This document shows positions 1-6,953 of a stretch of 17,070 bases of DNA, piece after piece (positions within the stretch are counted from its first letter, which is position 1; every line of letters starts with the position of its first letter). Location of the stretch: NCBI GenBank assembly GCA_012840625.1, contig DUSB01000030.1, forward strand, positions 1 to 17,070, read 5' to 3'. Under the pieces are notes generated by a model. The model saw only the letters and a list, made by a program, of their open reading frames with translations, was not told where the DNA came from and searched no databases. A program made the translations under genes and the position numbers. Source of the stretch: Syntrophomonadaceae bacterium (GTDB lineage Bacteria > Bacillota > Syntrophomonadia > Syntrophomonadales > Syntrophomonadaceae).

Positions 1-1348
1 GTTGTAAATCTATTGCTCGTTTTTCCATCTCCCGGGCTTCCTGTAGACCGTCCACCGATTTCTGGTTTAAAATTCCCAGCGCCTCGACGATTTCCCCACC
101 GGAGGCATTTATTTCTTCGCTAGCAGCACTGACTTCCTCCAGCCCAGCGGCAATTTCTTCGGTAGAGGCTGATACCTCCTGCATGGTGGAGGCAATGTTT
201 TCTCCGGAAGCTGATAATTCCTGACTGAAGGCCAGCATACCCTGGGTATCATTCTGTACTTCCAGCAGCATTTTACTGACATTTTCCGAGATGAGATTGA
301 AGTTGCGGGCCAATACACCCACCTCATCCTGCATACTGGTGTACTTATCCGGCATAGTCTGGCTGAAATCTCCGGCGGCCATATTTTCGCAATGTTCAGC
401 GGCCATGGATATAGGCTGAGCAATGCGGCGACCCAGGAGGGCGGCCACGATGATGCCAAGGATAATTGCCAGCAGTGTAAAGAGTGCTATCCGTACCTTG
501 AGACCGGTCAGGTTGGCCAGAAGTTCCGCTTCCGGGATAGTAACAGCCAGCGACCAGCCGGTATCTCCCACCGGAGCATAGGCCATGTATCTATTTTCCC
601 CGTTATAGTTGTATGTTCCAGTTCCTTTTTTCCCGGCTATCATCTTTTGCTCTAATTCCGCCAGGGGAGCCAGCGCAGCATCTTGTTGGGCTGCCTCAAT
701 AGTATTATCCTGATTGAGCACCAGCTCTTTACTCTGGTGGGCAATGGTATTGCCGGTTTTACCCAGCATATAGGCCTGACCGGTCTGGCCAATTTTTATT
801 TCATTGGTAAAGCTGCTCAGATTATTGCCGTCGCGCTCGGCACAGATTACCGCGCTCACTTTTCCGCCACTCATGACCGGAACGGTAAAGGCTACCACCA
901 TGCTATCATCTGTTTTGGATGGTATAGGCTCACTGATGGCCTTCTTTCCCTGCAGGGCGGCCTGGAAATATTCGCGGTCCTGGGCCTGAACAGTGCGTCC
1001 GTCAGTAGCATAGGCCTTACCATCTGGCATGATATACCACATGCGCTGATGCCCTCCACGTTTGGCCTCCGCCTTTAGAACCGCCAGTTTATCCGCCATA
1101 GGGGCCTGTGGATTTTGCAGTACAGGATTGCTGGCGGCCAGGGTTTCCAGGGAAGTAAGCTGTTTATCCAGTGCCAAGGTGGCTTCTGCGGCTGCTGTTT
1201 CAGCTATTTCCTGCAGCAGTTCATCAGTTTGACTTAATAAAGCGGCTGTTGAACCCTGATAGGCAGCAAAACCCAGCCCCAGGCAGAGAACCAGAATAAC
1301 GACGCTGATAAAAACCATTAGACGGTTGCTGATACTTTTCAAATTCAT
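1..1348 (-). CDS. Methyl-accepting chemotaxis protein (C-terminus beyond window edge)
   Basis: Membrane chemoreceptor that would pass ligand binding outside the cell to the CheA/CheW array. The frame is open without stops for 449 codons from an ATG at 1348 and runs off the left edge. Visible order: TM1 about residues 10-30; extracellular double-Cache-like sensor about 35-275 (REYFQAALQGKK, then VVAFTVPV, and a membrane-proximal half ending GWSLAVTIPEAEL); TM2 about 285-306; HAMP about 306-358 with the usual DEVGVLARNFN end; then the start of the heptad-rich signalling helix (EVSASTEEIAAGLEEVSAASEEI). The adaptation sites and hairpin tip are missing, so the class cannot be given. A GGAG lies only 3 bases before the start, and an in-frame ATG exists 9 bases upstream at 1357, so the start is uncertain by three codons. 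Ligand unknown. It is separated from nadC by 550 bp and looks like a stand-alone gene. Confidence 0.93.
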   Translation of the reverse strand, partial: MNLKSISNRLMVFISVVILVLCLGLGFAAYQGSTAALLSQTDELLQEIAETAAAEATLALDKQLTSLETLAASNPVLQNPQAPMADKLAVLKAEAKRGGHQRMWYIMPDGKAYATDGRTVQAQDREYFQAALQGKKAISEPIPSKTDDSMVVAFTVPVMSGGKVSAVICAERDGNNLSSFTNEIKIGQTGQAYMLGKTGNTIAHQSKELVLNQDNTIEAAQQDAALAPLAELEQKMIAGKKGTGTYNYNGENRYMAYAPVGDTGWSLAVTIPEAELLANLTGLKVRIALFTLLAIILGIIVAALLGRRIAQPISMAAEHCENMAAGDFSQTMPDKYTSMQDEVGVLARNFNLISENVSKMLLEVQNDTQGMLAFSQELSASGENIASTMQEVSASTEEIAAGLEEVSAASEEINASGGEIVEALGILNQKSVDGLQEAREMEKRAIDLQ

Positions 1349-1666
1349 CCACTCCATTTCATTTTCGGACAAACAACAGCACTGTTTTTCCTGATGCATT
1401 AAAAAATGGTCATTAGACTATATTTTTATTATATAGACATATTTCTACTGAGCTTGTAGATTAAATCACCTCCGTTGGTATTGAAGATTCGTTCCAGTGA
1501 AAAACCGGTACAAACACTTCAAGTAAAAGCAAGCTCTGATTTAATTTTTTAAACTGTAATTTTTATAAGTTTATTGGAACGTACATATTAGATATATCAT
1601 CATTTTACACTATAAATGTATACAAAAATGCCCTTTAAAAGAAAAATAGATAGAATATTACCAATT

Positions 1667-1709
1667 AGTACAAAATACGCGTTGTACTCTGGAAGGTATT
1701 TCTTAAAAT
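1667..1709 (+). promoter_or_regulatory. Possible operator-overlapped promoter of a small plus-strand unit
   Basis: A perfect 7-bp inverted repeat AGTACAA / TTGTACT (1667-1673 and 1682-1688, 8-bp spacer) overlaps a possible -35 TTGTAC at 1682-1687. A TAAAAT -10 follows at 1704-1709 with a 16-bp spacer. The -35 fits the consensus poorly apart from TTG; the -10 is 5/6. The arrangement suggests a repressor site over a promoter. Nothing here shows that it is used. Confidence 0.3.
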
Positions 1710-1731
1710 GGAACGATAGGGAGGAGCGATA

Positions 1732-1803
1732 TTGAAGTTCCACCGCCGGCCCCCGCAATTTTCTTTGTCCAGACAAGTGAAAATTTGGCGCCGGGCTATT
1801 TAG
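1732..1803 (+). CDS. Possible 23-residue basic peptide (small ORF)
   Basis: Short plus-strand frame starting TTG at 1732 and ending TAG at 1801-1803. It is supported mainly by an excellent ribosome site (GGGAGGAG at 1719-1726, GGAGG 7 bases from the TTG) and by the possible promoter and palindrome just upstream. The peptide is strongly cationic: it begins MKFHRRPPQF and ends KIWRRAI, with one Trp and no acidic residue. A hairpin (1807-1840) begins four bases after the stop. Both flanking genes are on the other strand, so it would be its own transcription unit. It could be a regulatory leader peptide, a small toxin-like peptide or a chance ORF. I do not recognise a family. An imperfect inverted repeat covers the coding part, so the stretch may act only as RNA. 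Confidence 0.3.
   Translation: MKFHRRPPQFSLSRQVKIWRRAI
1757..1785. repeat. Imperfect inverted repeat within the small ORF
   Basis: AATTTTC (1757-1763) pairs with GAAAATT (1779-1785), and TTGTC (1765-1769) with GACAA (1772-1776), giving a nested hairpin with a short bulge. GC-rich flanks (GCCGGCCC, GGCGCCGGG) add partial pairing. It has no terminator T-run. Function unknown. Confidence 0.45.
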
Positions 1804-1806
1804 AAA

Positions 1807-1840
1807 GGCTCAACTACCGTTTAAAACCGATGGTTGAGCC
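1807..1840 (-). terminator. Hairpin downstream of nadC, weak terminator candidate
   Basis: An 8-bp perfect stem GGCTCAAC (1807-1814) / GTTGAGCC (1833-1840) with an 18-base loop lies about 60 bp past the nadC stop. Read on the minus strand it is followed only by TTTCT, so termination would be weak. Read on the plus strand it follows the 23-codon ORF by 3 bases and has no T-run. It is the only candidate end for the nad genes. Confidence 0.35.
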
Positions 1841-1857
1841 TGTTCAGGGGGCGCAAA

Positions 1858-1894
1858 AATGCGGCTGTACTATTTGAGAACCGTACTCCGTGAG
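1858..1894 (+). repeat. Diverged copy of the REP-like repeat found at 16.9-17.07 kb
   Basis: AATGCGGC at 1858-1865 and TTGAGAACCGT at 1874-1884, followed by CTCCGTGAG, match the order of the right-end repeats (AATGCGAC ... TTGAGAACCGT ... CCCTGTCGC). The match has a few substitutions and about 7 extra bases in the left part. The terminal inverted arms are degraded, though GTAC/GTAC pairing across the core remains. The call rests on an 11-base identity plus the correctly placed flank. Confidence 0.4.
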
Positions 1895-1899
1895 TTTGC

Positions 1900-2733
1900 C
1901 TAGATTATATCAAAGGATATATCCAGGGAGGGAGCAGAATGGGTGAGGGCTCCCATGGAAATAAAATCAACCCCGGTTCTGGCGACCTCAGCTAGGGTGG
2001 CTGCGGTAATACCCCCTGATGCTTCCAGCAGGGCCTGGCCGTCGGTCATTTCTACCGCCTGGCGCATGGTATCCAGATCCATATTATCCAGGAGGATAAT
2101 ATCTGCACAGCTCTCCAGGGCTTCCTGCAGCTGCTCCAGATTTTCTACTTCCACTTCGATTTTGATGGTATGCGGTACCTGCTTACGGGCCAGAGAAACT
2201 GCCTTTTGAATGGAGCCTACTGCTTTTATGTGATTATCTTTAATCATAACCCCATCAAAAAGCCCGAAGCGGTGATTGCGGGCACCGCCTACTTTAACCG
2301 CATATTTTTCCAGCTCGCGCATGCCGGGAGTGGTTTTGCGCGTATCCAGGAGCTGGACGGTGCTGTAGCGAATCGAATCCACCGCTTGATAGGTATGGGT
2401 GGCAATACCAGATAAACGCTGCAGGAAATTTAAAGCTAGGCGTTCTCCGGTGAGGAGGGTGCGCATGGAGCCTTCTACTACCGCAATCTGAGTGCCAGGA
2501 TGGATCTGCTCTCCGTCCTGCAGGTAGAAATCAAACTGCATCTTATCATCCAAAAAGCGAAAGACCTCACAGCTTAGCTCTATGCCAGCCAGAATACCTT
2601 CTGCCCGGGAGACAAAAACACCACACCCCTTCTGCTCGGCAGGGATCAAGCTATTGGTGGTAATATCACCGGGCCCGATGTCTTCCTTTAGTGCCAGCAT
2701 CATCAGTTCATGTACGCCTGTCCAATCGTTCAT
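1900..2733 (-). CDS. nadC: Nicotinate-nucleotide pyrophosphorylase (quinolinate phosphoribosyltransferase)
   Basis: Cytoplasmic enzyme converting quinolinate plus PRPP to nicotinate mononucleotide, CO2 and PPi, the step joining de novo NAD synthesis to the common pathway. 277 residues, normal for the family. Family signatures: EDIGPGDITT near residue 18, the PRPP/quinolinate-binding stretch TRKTTPGMRELEKYAVKVGG (131-150), ARNHRFGLFDGVMIKDNH (151-168), KIEVEVENL (191-199), DIILLDNM (211-218) and LEASGGI (236-242). The ATG at 2733 was chosen because GGAGG stands 5 bases upstream. A GTG eight codons earlier is in frame but would place that ribosome site inside the gene. It is the last gene of nadA-nadB-nadC, 143 bp after nadB. 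Confidence 0.96.
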   Translation of the reverse strand: MNDWTGVHELMMLALKEDIGPGDITTNSLIPAEQKGCGVFVSRAEGILAGIELSCEVFRFLDDKMQFDFYLQDGEQIHPGTQIAVVEGSMRTLLTGERLALNFLQRLSGIATHTYQAVDSIRYSTVQLLDTRKTTPGMRELEKYAVKVGGARNHRFGLFDGVMIKDNHIKAVGSIQKAVSLARKQVPHTIKIEVEVENLEQLQEALESCADIILLDNMDLDTMRQAVEMTDGQALLEASGGITAATLAEVARTGVDFISMGALTHSAPSLDISFDII

Positions 2734-2799
2734 AGCTGCCTCCTCGATTTGCGACACAGACGGTTATCCGGTCGCATTTAAAATTTTAAATCAAACGCA

Positions 2800-2870
2800 G
2801 GGAACGCAATTTTAGTATGCTATTCCTGAGGTGTATTTTAGACCAGAACCGTCTTCGCATTGCGGTTCCC
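2800..2870. repeat. Inverted repeats in the nadB-nadC gap
   Basis: The 143-bp gap holds GGGAACGCAAT (2800-2810) facing ATTGCGGTTCCC (2859-2870), pairing with one bulge around a 48-base loop. A competing shorter hairpin, GAACCG (2846-2851) / CGGTTC (2863-2868), shares the right arm. The two are mutually exclusive. On the plus strand the right arm is followed by TTTTT (2874-2878). On the minus strand the hairpin starts directly after the nadB stop, where it could act as a stability or attenuation element. No consensus riboswitch was recognised. Confidence 0.4.
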
Positions 2871-2876
2871 GGGTTT

Positions 2877-4475
2877 TTAGCAGTTGATGAAGGTGCTGTG
2901 CTGATCCCAGCGCATATCATCGCGGGCGGGGTAGTCAGAACGGAAATGACCGCCGCGGCTTTCCTGGCGCCATCGAGCCGCCTGTACGATCACATGGGCT
3001 ACGGTGAGCATGTTGATGGTTTCCAGATAGGTCAGTAGATCCTCACCCGGTCCCAGTTGATTGTAAAGGGCTTCTATTTTTTCATGGGCTCTTTGCAGGC
3101 CTTCTTCGTGGCGGATGATGCCAGCATCTTCCCACATGAGCTGCTGCAGCTGCTGCCGTACCTGCCGGGGATCGATGCCGTCGGTACGCGGCACCCATAC
3201 CCATTCGGGGTTATAGGCAGCCAGCACTTCGCTGCGGCTTAGCTGACGCCGATACATGATTTCGTTGGCCTGATCAGCAATTCGCTGCCCAAAGACGATG
3301 CCTTCGAGCAAAGAATTAGATGCCAGACGGTTGGCTCCGTGTACACCGGTACAGGCTGTTTCTCCACAGGCATAGAGTCCTGCTATACCTGTCTGACCGT
3401 TGATGTCGGTGTGGATTCCTCCCATAATATAGTGGGCGGCAGGGGAAACAGGAACCCGATCACGGGTCAGATCAATCCCCCGCTGGCGACAGGTACGATA
3501 GATGTTGGGAAAGCGTTCCGCCACCCGGGGGATGCTGCGCATGTCCAGGTGAACATATTCGGAGTCAGTCAGATTCATCTCACTGAGAATGGCCCGGGAT
3601 ACCACATCCCGTGGTGCCAGTTCGTTTAGCGGATGATATTTATACATAAAGCGCTCCCCGCGCAGATTATACAGCAATCCGCCTTCCCCTCTGACCGCCT
3701 CGGAGATTAAGAAACGCTGGGTGTCATGGCTGAAAAGAACGGTAGGATGGAATTGAATAAATTCCATATCCATCAATTCAGCGCCCAGGCGAAAGGCAGC
3801 TGCCATCCCATCACCGGTGGCTACATCGGGATTGGTGGTATACTGGTAAAGCTGCCCTGCCCCTCCGGTGGCCAGAATGACGGCGCGGGCAATGTACAAA
3901 AGCGTTTCCTCTCGTTCGCGATTGTAGATGATGGCCCCATGGCATTCTATACCCGGAATTCCCAGCAGGTCAATGAGAAACTGGTTCTCATAGATCTGGA
4001 TGCGGGGATTGTTCACACAGGCCAGCTCCAGAGCCTGGCGAATGGCTTCGCCGGTGGCATCAGCAGCATGCAGGATGCGGGCTTTACTGTGAGCTCCTTC
4101 TCGGGCCAGAGAAATGCTGCCGTTTTTGGTATCAAAGGGGGCACCGAGAGCAATAAGTTCGCGGACTCGAGCAGGACCTTCTCTTACCAGTACATCAACA
4201 GCACCGATATTGCACAGGCCAGCTCCGGCTTCCAGGGTATCTTCAAGGTGCAAAAAGGGGGAGTCTTCTTCATGCACTGCAGCAGCTATCCCCCCCTGAG
4301 CCAATCCAGTATTGGATTCTCTTATGCTTTTTTTCATCAAAACGGTAACCCTGCCGTATGGTGAAAGCTTGTAAGCGGTAAAAAGTCCGGCAATTCCCCC
4401 ACCAATGACAAGAAAATCAGTATAATGGACGGAAACATCCGCTTTCAGTCCATGAATAAAACGTGAAATCTGCAT
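2877..4475 (-). CDS. nadB: L-aspartate oxidase
   Basis: FAD enzyme oxidising L-aspartate to iminoaspartate, the first step of de novo NAD synthesis. The product is passed to NadA, and anaerobic enzymes can use fumarate instead of oxygen. 532 residues, typical. FAD-binding GGGIAG at 25-30; substrate-region NTGLAQGGIAAA (55-66); HSKARILHAADATG (129-142); QFHPTVL (241-247); EAVRGEGGLL (259-268); the expected catalytic Arg in APRDVVSRA (R289); HYIMGGI (348-354); and the C-terminal FAD loop CGETACTGVHGANRLASNSL (370-389). A helical tail (about 430-520) is present. Succinate dehydrogenase/fumarate reductase flavoproteins are related, but the neighbours and length favour NadB. The ATG at 4475 has a weakly placed ribosome site (AAGG 11 bases upstream). 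No better start is in frame. It lies 57 bp after nadA. Confidence 0.96.
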   Translation of the reverse strand: MQISRFIHGLKADVSVHYTDFLVIGGGIAGLFTAYKLSPYGRVTVLMKKSIRESNTGLAQGGIAAAVHEEDSPFLHLEDTLEAGAGLCNIGAVDVLVREGPARVRELIALGAPFDTKNGSISLAREGAHSKARILHAADATGEAIRQALELACVNNPRIQIYENQFLIDLLGIPGIECHGAIIYNREREETLLYIARAVILATGGAGQLYQYTTNPDVATGDGMAAAFRLGAELMDMEFIQFHPTVLFSHDTQRFLISEAVRGEGGLLYNLRGERFMYKYHPLNELAPRDVVSRAILSEMNLTDSEYVHLDMRSIPRVAERFPNIYRTCRQRGIDLTRDRVPVSPAAHYIMGGIHTDINGQTGIAGLYACGETACTGVHGANRLASNSLLEGIVFGQRIADQANEIMYRRQLSRSEVLAAYNPEWVWVPRTDGIDPRQVRQQLQQLMWEDAGIIRHEEGLQRAHEKIEALYNQLGPGEDLLTYLETINMLTVAHVIVQAARWRQESRGGHFRSDYPARDDMRWDQHSTFINC

Positions 4476-4532
4476 AAAATGCGCTGCCTTTACTCCTTTT
4501 TTCGCGTTCCTGGCGGTAGAGCGGCTGTAATC

Positions 4533-5441
4533 TTATCCTATTTGCAGCATGCGATCCAATGCCTGGTAAGCCCGCTCACGGATTTCCTCGGGAATTTCGA
4601 CCAGATCCTTTTCCTCCTTCATGGACTTAGCCAGCCTTTCCAAGGTAATGTATTTCATATCCTGACAGATAAAATCGGTACGAGCCAGATGAAAGCGCTT
4701 ACCACTGGTGTTATTTTCCAGCGTATATAAAAAGCCCTCTTCGGTACCCACAATAAAATCCCGGGCCGAGCTTTCCTGTATATACTTAAGCATACCAGAT
4801 GTTGACCGTACTGCGTCAGCGGCAGAAGTAATCTCCGGCGGACATTCCGGATGTACCACCAGCGGCGCATCAGGATAGAGGCGCTGCTGTTCTCTTACCT
4901 GTTCAATGGTCACCTGGTCATGTACCGGGCAGCATCCTGCCCAGAAAAACATCTCTCTATTGGTCTGAGCTTCGATCCATTTTCCCAGATTGCGATCGGG
5001 TACGAATAGAATGGGCCTGTCCTCCGGGATGGACTTAATAACTTCAATGGCATTGGCCGAGGTACAGCAAATATCACTTTCTGCTTTTACCTCTGCCGAT
5101 GTATTTACATAACTCACCACTACAGCCTGCGGGTATTGACGTTTTTTCTCCCGCAGGGCCTCAGCGGTAACCATATCAGCCATTGCACAGCCGGCTTCAA
5201 CAGCTGGCAGTAAGACTTTTTTATCTGGATTTAAAATTTTGGCGGTTTCAGCCATGAAACGAACCCCGCAGCTCACAATCACCGACGCGCTGGTTTTGCT
5301 TGCTTCACGAGCCAGCTGCAGGGAATCGCCCACAATATCAGCGATATCCTGTATTTCAGGCAGCTGATAAAAATGAGCCAGGATAATTGCATCCAGTTCA
5401 TCCTGGCGCTTTTTTATATACTGCACAAGTTCAGTCGACAT
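4533..5441 (-). CDS. nadA: Quinolinate synthase A (4Fe-4S)
   Basis: Oxygen-sensitive 4Fe-4S enzyme condensing iminoaspartate with dihydroxyacetone phosphate to quinolinate. 302 residues. The three cluster cysteines expected for the family are visible: C85 in EAGCAMADM, C170 (or adjacent C171) in FWAGCCPVH, and C259 in DFICQDMKY, with spacing close to the characterised thermophilic enzyme. Other landmarks: LAHFYQLPEIQDIADIVGDS (21-40), FVPDRNLGKW (146-155) and VHPECPPEI (196-204). The ATG at 5441 is preceded by AGGAG at 8 bases. An open frame continues upstream to 5498, but that part overlaps the 5' untranslated region and lacks a ribosome site. First gene of the nad operon. Confidence 0.96.
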   Translation of the reverse strand: MSTELVQYIKKRQDELDAIILAHFYQLPEIQDIADIVGDSLQLAREASKTSASVIVSCGVRFMAETAKILNPDKKVLLPAVEAGCAMADMVTAEALREKKRQYPQAVVVSYVNTSAEVKAESDICCTSANAIEVIKSIPEDRPILFVPDRNLGKWIEAQTNREMFFWAGCCPVHDQVTIEQVREQQRLYPDAPLVVHPECPPEITSAADAVRSTSGMLKYIQESSARDFIVGTEEGFLYTLENNTSGKRFHLARTDFICQDMKYITLERLAKSMKEEKDLVEIPEEIRERAYQALDRMLQIG

Positions 5442-5510
5442 GCCATAAGCTCCTTTATCGTTTAATCGGGCACCTATATTATAATATATTATCAGCAAAA
5501 AACATCCCTA

Positions 5511-5539
5511 ATAAGACCTGCTTCCTGGTTCTAAGTCAA
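5511..5539 (-). promoter_or_regulatory. Promoter of the nadABC operon
   Basis: On the minus strand a TTGACT -35 (plus positions 5534-5539) and a TCTTAT -10 (5511-5516) are separated by exactly 17 bp. Transcription would begin near 5504 and give about 60 bases of leader before nadA. The AT-rich stretch at 5477-5492 holds a second TATAAT-like hexamer without a clear -35. Confidence 0.55.
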
Positions 5540-5575
5540 GTATTTGGTCTATTAGCAGGTAATACCAGCAGGTAA
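5516..5575. promoter_or_regulatory. Three AGCAGGT / ACCTGCT elements around the nadA promoter
   Basis: AGCAGGTAA occurs twice as a direct repeat at 5554-5562 and 5567-5575 (13-bp period), just upstream of the -35. The same heptamer is present in the opposite orientation (ACCTGCT, 5516-5522), inside the -10/-35 spacer. Elements on both sides of the promoter are what a looping or cooperative repressor would need. NAD genes of Firmicutes are often controlled by NiaR/YrxA, but I cannot confirm its motif here. Confidence 0.4.
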
Positions 5576-5582
5576 ACCAAAA

Positions 5583-5606
5583 TCCGCGTGGTTTCCCGAA
5601 CGCGGA
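5583..5606 (-). terminator. Terminator after panD
   Basis: A 7-bp stem TCCGCGT (5583-5589) / ACGCGGA (5600-5606) with a 10-base loop. On the minus strand it is followed by TTTTGGTTT. It lies about 115 bp past the panD stop and immediately before the nadA regulatory region, so it would separate the fol-pan run from the nad operon. Confidence 0.6.
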
Positions 5607-5719
5607 CTTTGATCTGATATCCTATATCCAAAGAAATTATTGAGCACTACAACGAATGAGTGACCAGGAATAGTCCATGAGCTGTTAAGAAAATGCGGAC
5701 AACAAAATCCCGATTAAAG

Positions 5720-6076
5720 CTAGGAAATTTCCTGCACCTGATTCTTTTCGTTGACAAATACCCGCCGGGGCTGGTATTCTTTAACTTCATCATCTTTTAT
5801 GAGCGTATAAGTAAGAATAATAACGATATCGCCTTTTTCAACTAAACGAGCTGCAGCACCGTTCAAGCAAATAATACCGCTTCCCCGCTCTCCTTCTATA
5901 ACGTACGTCTCAAATCGCGCGCCGTTATTATTGTTTACTATAGTTACCTTTTCGTATTCAACGATATCTGCAGCGTCCATCAATTCACGGTCGATCGTGA
6001 TACTGCCGATATAATTCAGGTCTGCCTCGGTAACAACCGCCCGATGAATTTTGGACTTCAGCATGTAGCGAAGCAC
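5720..6076 (-). CDS. panD: Aspartate 1-decarboxylase (pyruvoyl-dependent)
   Basis: Makes beta-alanine from L-aspartate for pantothenate. 118 residues. The proenzyme self-cleaves at Gly-Ser to form the pyruvoyl group. With the GTG start at 6076 the protein begins MLRYMLKSKIHRA and the cleavage pair falls at G24-S25 (NYIGSITID), the same numbering as the E. coli enzyme. The GGAGG at 6086-6090 is 9 bases from this GTG. The ATG at 6064 would be 21 bases away and would remove conserved residues. A TTG at 6079 is also possible. The C-terminal half has the usual NGAAARLVEKGDIVIILTY core. The gene starts 4 bases after the panC stop, and its ribosome site lies within the panC end, indicating translational coupling. 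Confidence 0.95.
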   Translation of the reverse strand: MLRYMLKSKIHRAVVTEADLNYIGSITIDRELMDAADIVEYEKVTIVNNNNGARFETYVIEGERGSGIICLNGAAARLVEKGDIVIILTYTLIKDDEVKEYQPRRVFVNEKNQVQEIS

Positions 6077-6080
6077 CAAC

Positions 6081-6929
6081 CTACACCTCCACTAACAGGT
6101 TATCAATCAACCTGGTATTCCCAAACTTTACTGCCAGAGCAATTAATGCTCTACCATCAATCTCCTCAATATCGGATAAATCATCCGCATCATATATCTC
6201 TATATAATCAATCCTGGCCAAAGGACTGGATTCAATACAATCCCGTATAAGCCCTTTGATTGTTTCTACCTTTCTCTCGCCTGAATTGATAAGCTTCTGG
6301 GCTTCCTGTAAAGACTGATACAAAACCAGAGCCTGCCTACGCTCTTCCGGGCTCAAGTATACATTGCGTGAGCTCATGGCCAATCCGTCGGGCTCCCTTA
6401 CTATCGGTACCGGAACGATTTCCAGCGGAAAATTAAGATCCCTTACCATTTTCTGCATAACCAGCAGCTGCTGGGCGTCTTTTTGTCCAAAATAAGCCCT
6501 ATCCGGTTGACAGATATGAAAAAGCTTACTGCAGACAGTAGTAACACCTTTAAAATGACCCGGTCTTGATCGGGCACAAAGCTTTTCCGTTACATCACCA
6601 AATACCTCGACATAAGTGTTAAAACCCCGGGGATACATGTCACTAGCCAGGGGGGCAAAAATAGCATCTACCCTTTCCTGGCGCAGGACTTCACTATCCC
6701 GAGTTAAATCGCGCGGATATTCGTCAAAGTCTTCACCAGTCCCAAACTGAATCGGATTAACAAAAATTGACACTATTACTATATCACAATTTTGCCGAGC
6801 CTGGCGTACCAGAGCCAGATGACCCTCATGCAGATAACCCATCGTAGGAACCAATCCAATGCTCCGGCCTGCTCTTTTCTGTATCAGACACCACTGCTGC
6901 ATGTCCTCAACTGTTTTCATGATCTCCAT
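6081..6929 (-). CDS. panC: Pantothenate synthetase (pantoate-beta-alanine ligase)
   Basis: ATP-dependent ligation of pantoate and beta-alanine through a pantoyl-adenylate. 282 residues, standard. The nucleotidyltransferase signature PTMGYLHEGH holds H34 and H37. SIFVNPIQFG (54-63), RPGHFKGV, FGQKDAQQ and the KMSKS-equivalent MSSRN are all present in order. ATG at 6929 with GAGGG 8 bases upstream. A second ATG three codons later has GGAG only 3 bases away. It lies 24 bp after panB and is coupled to panD. Confidence 0.97.
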   Translation of the reverse strand: MEIMKTVEDMQQWCLIQKRAGRSIGLVPTMGYLHEGHLALVRQARQNCDIVIVSIFVNPIQFGTGEDFDEYPRDLTRDSEVLRQERVDAIFAPLASDMYPRGFNTYVEVFGDVTEKLCARSRPGHFKGVTTVCSKLFHICQPDRAYFGQKDAQQLLVMQKMVRDLNFPLEIVPVPIVREPDGLAMSSRNVYLSPEERRQALVLYQSLQEAQKLINSGERKVETIKGLIRDCIESSPLARIDYIEIYDADDLSDIEEIDGRALIALAVKFGNTRLIDNLLVEV

Positions 6930-6953
6930 GGTCGCTGCCCTCTTTCTAAAACG

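Noticed and set aside
109..655. Open frames on both strands within the first 1.1 kb
   Set aside because: They are out-of-frame shadows of the continuous minus-strand chemoreceptor frame, which shows TM, sensor, HAMP and signalling features.
2846..2868. GAACCGTC near nadB as another REP-like copy
   Set aside because: The shared stretch is only nine bases, the flanks do not match the repeat, and it is better explained as the right arm of the local hairpin.
3726..4364. A 212-codon plus-strand open frame
   Set aside because: It lies wholly inside nadB in antisense, has no ribosome site and resembles no protein family.
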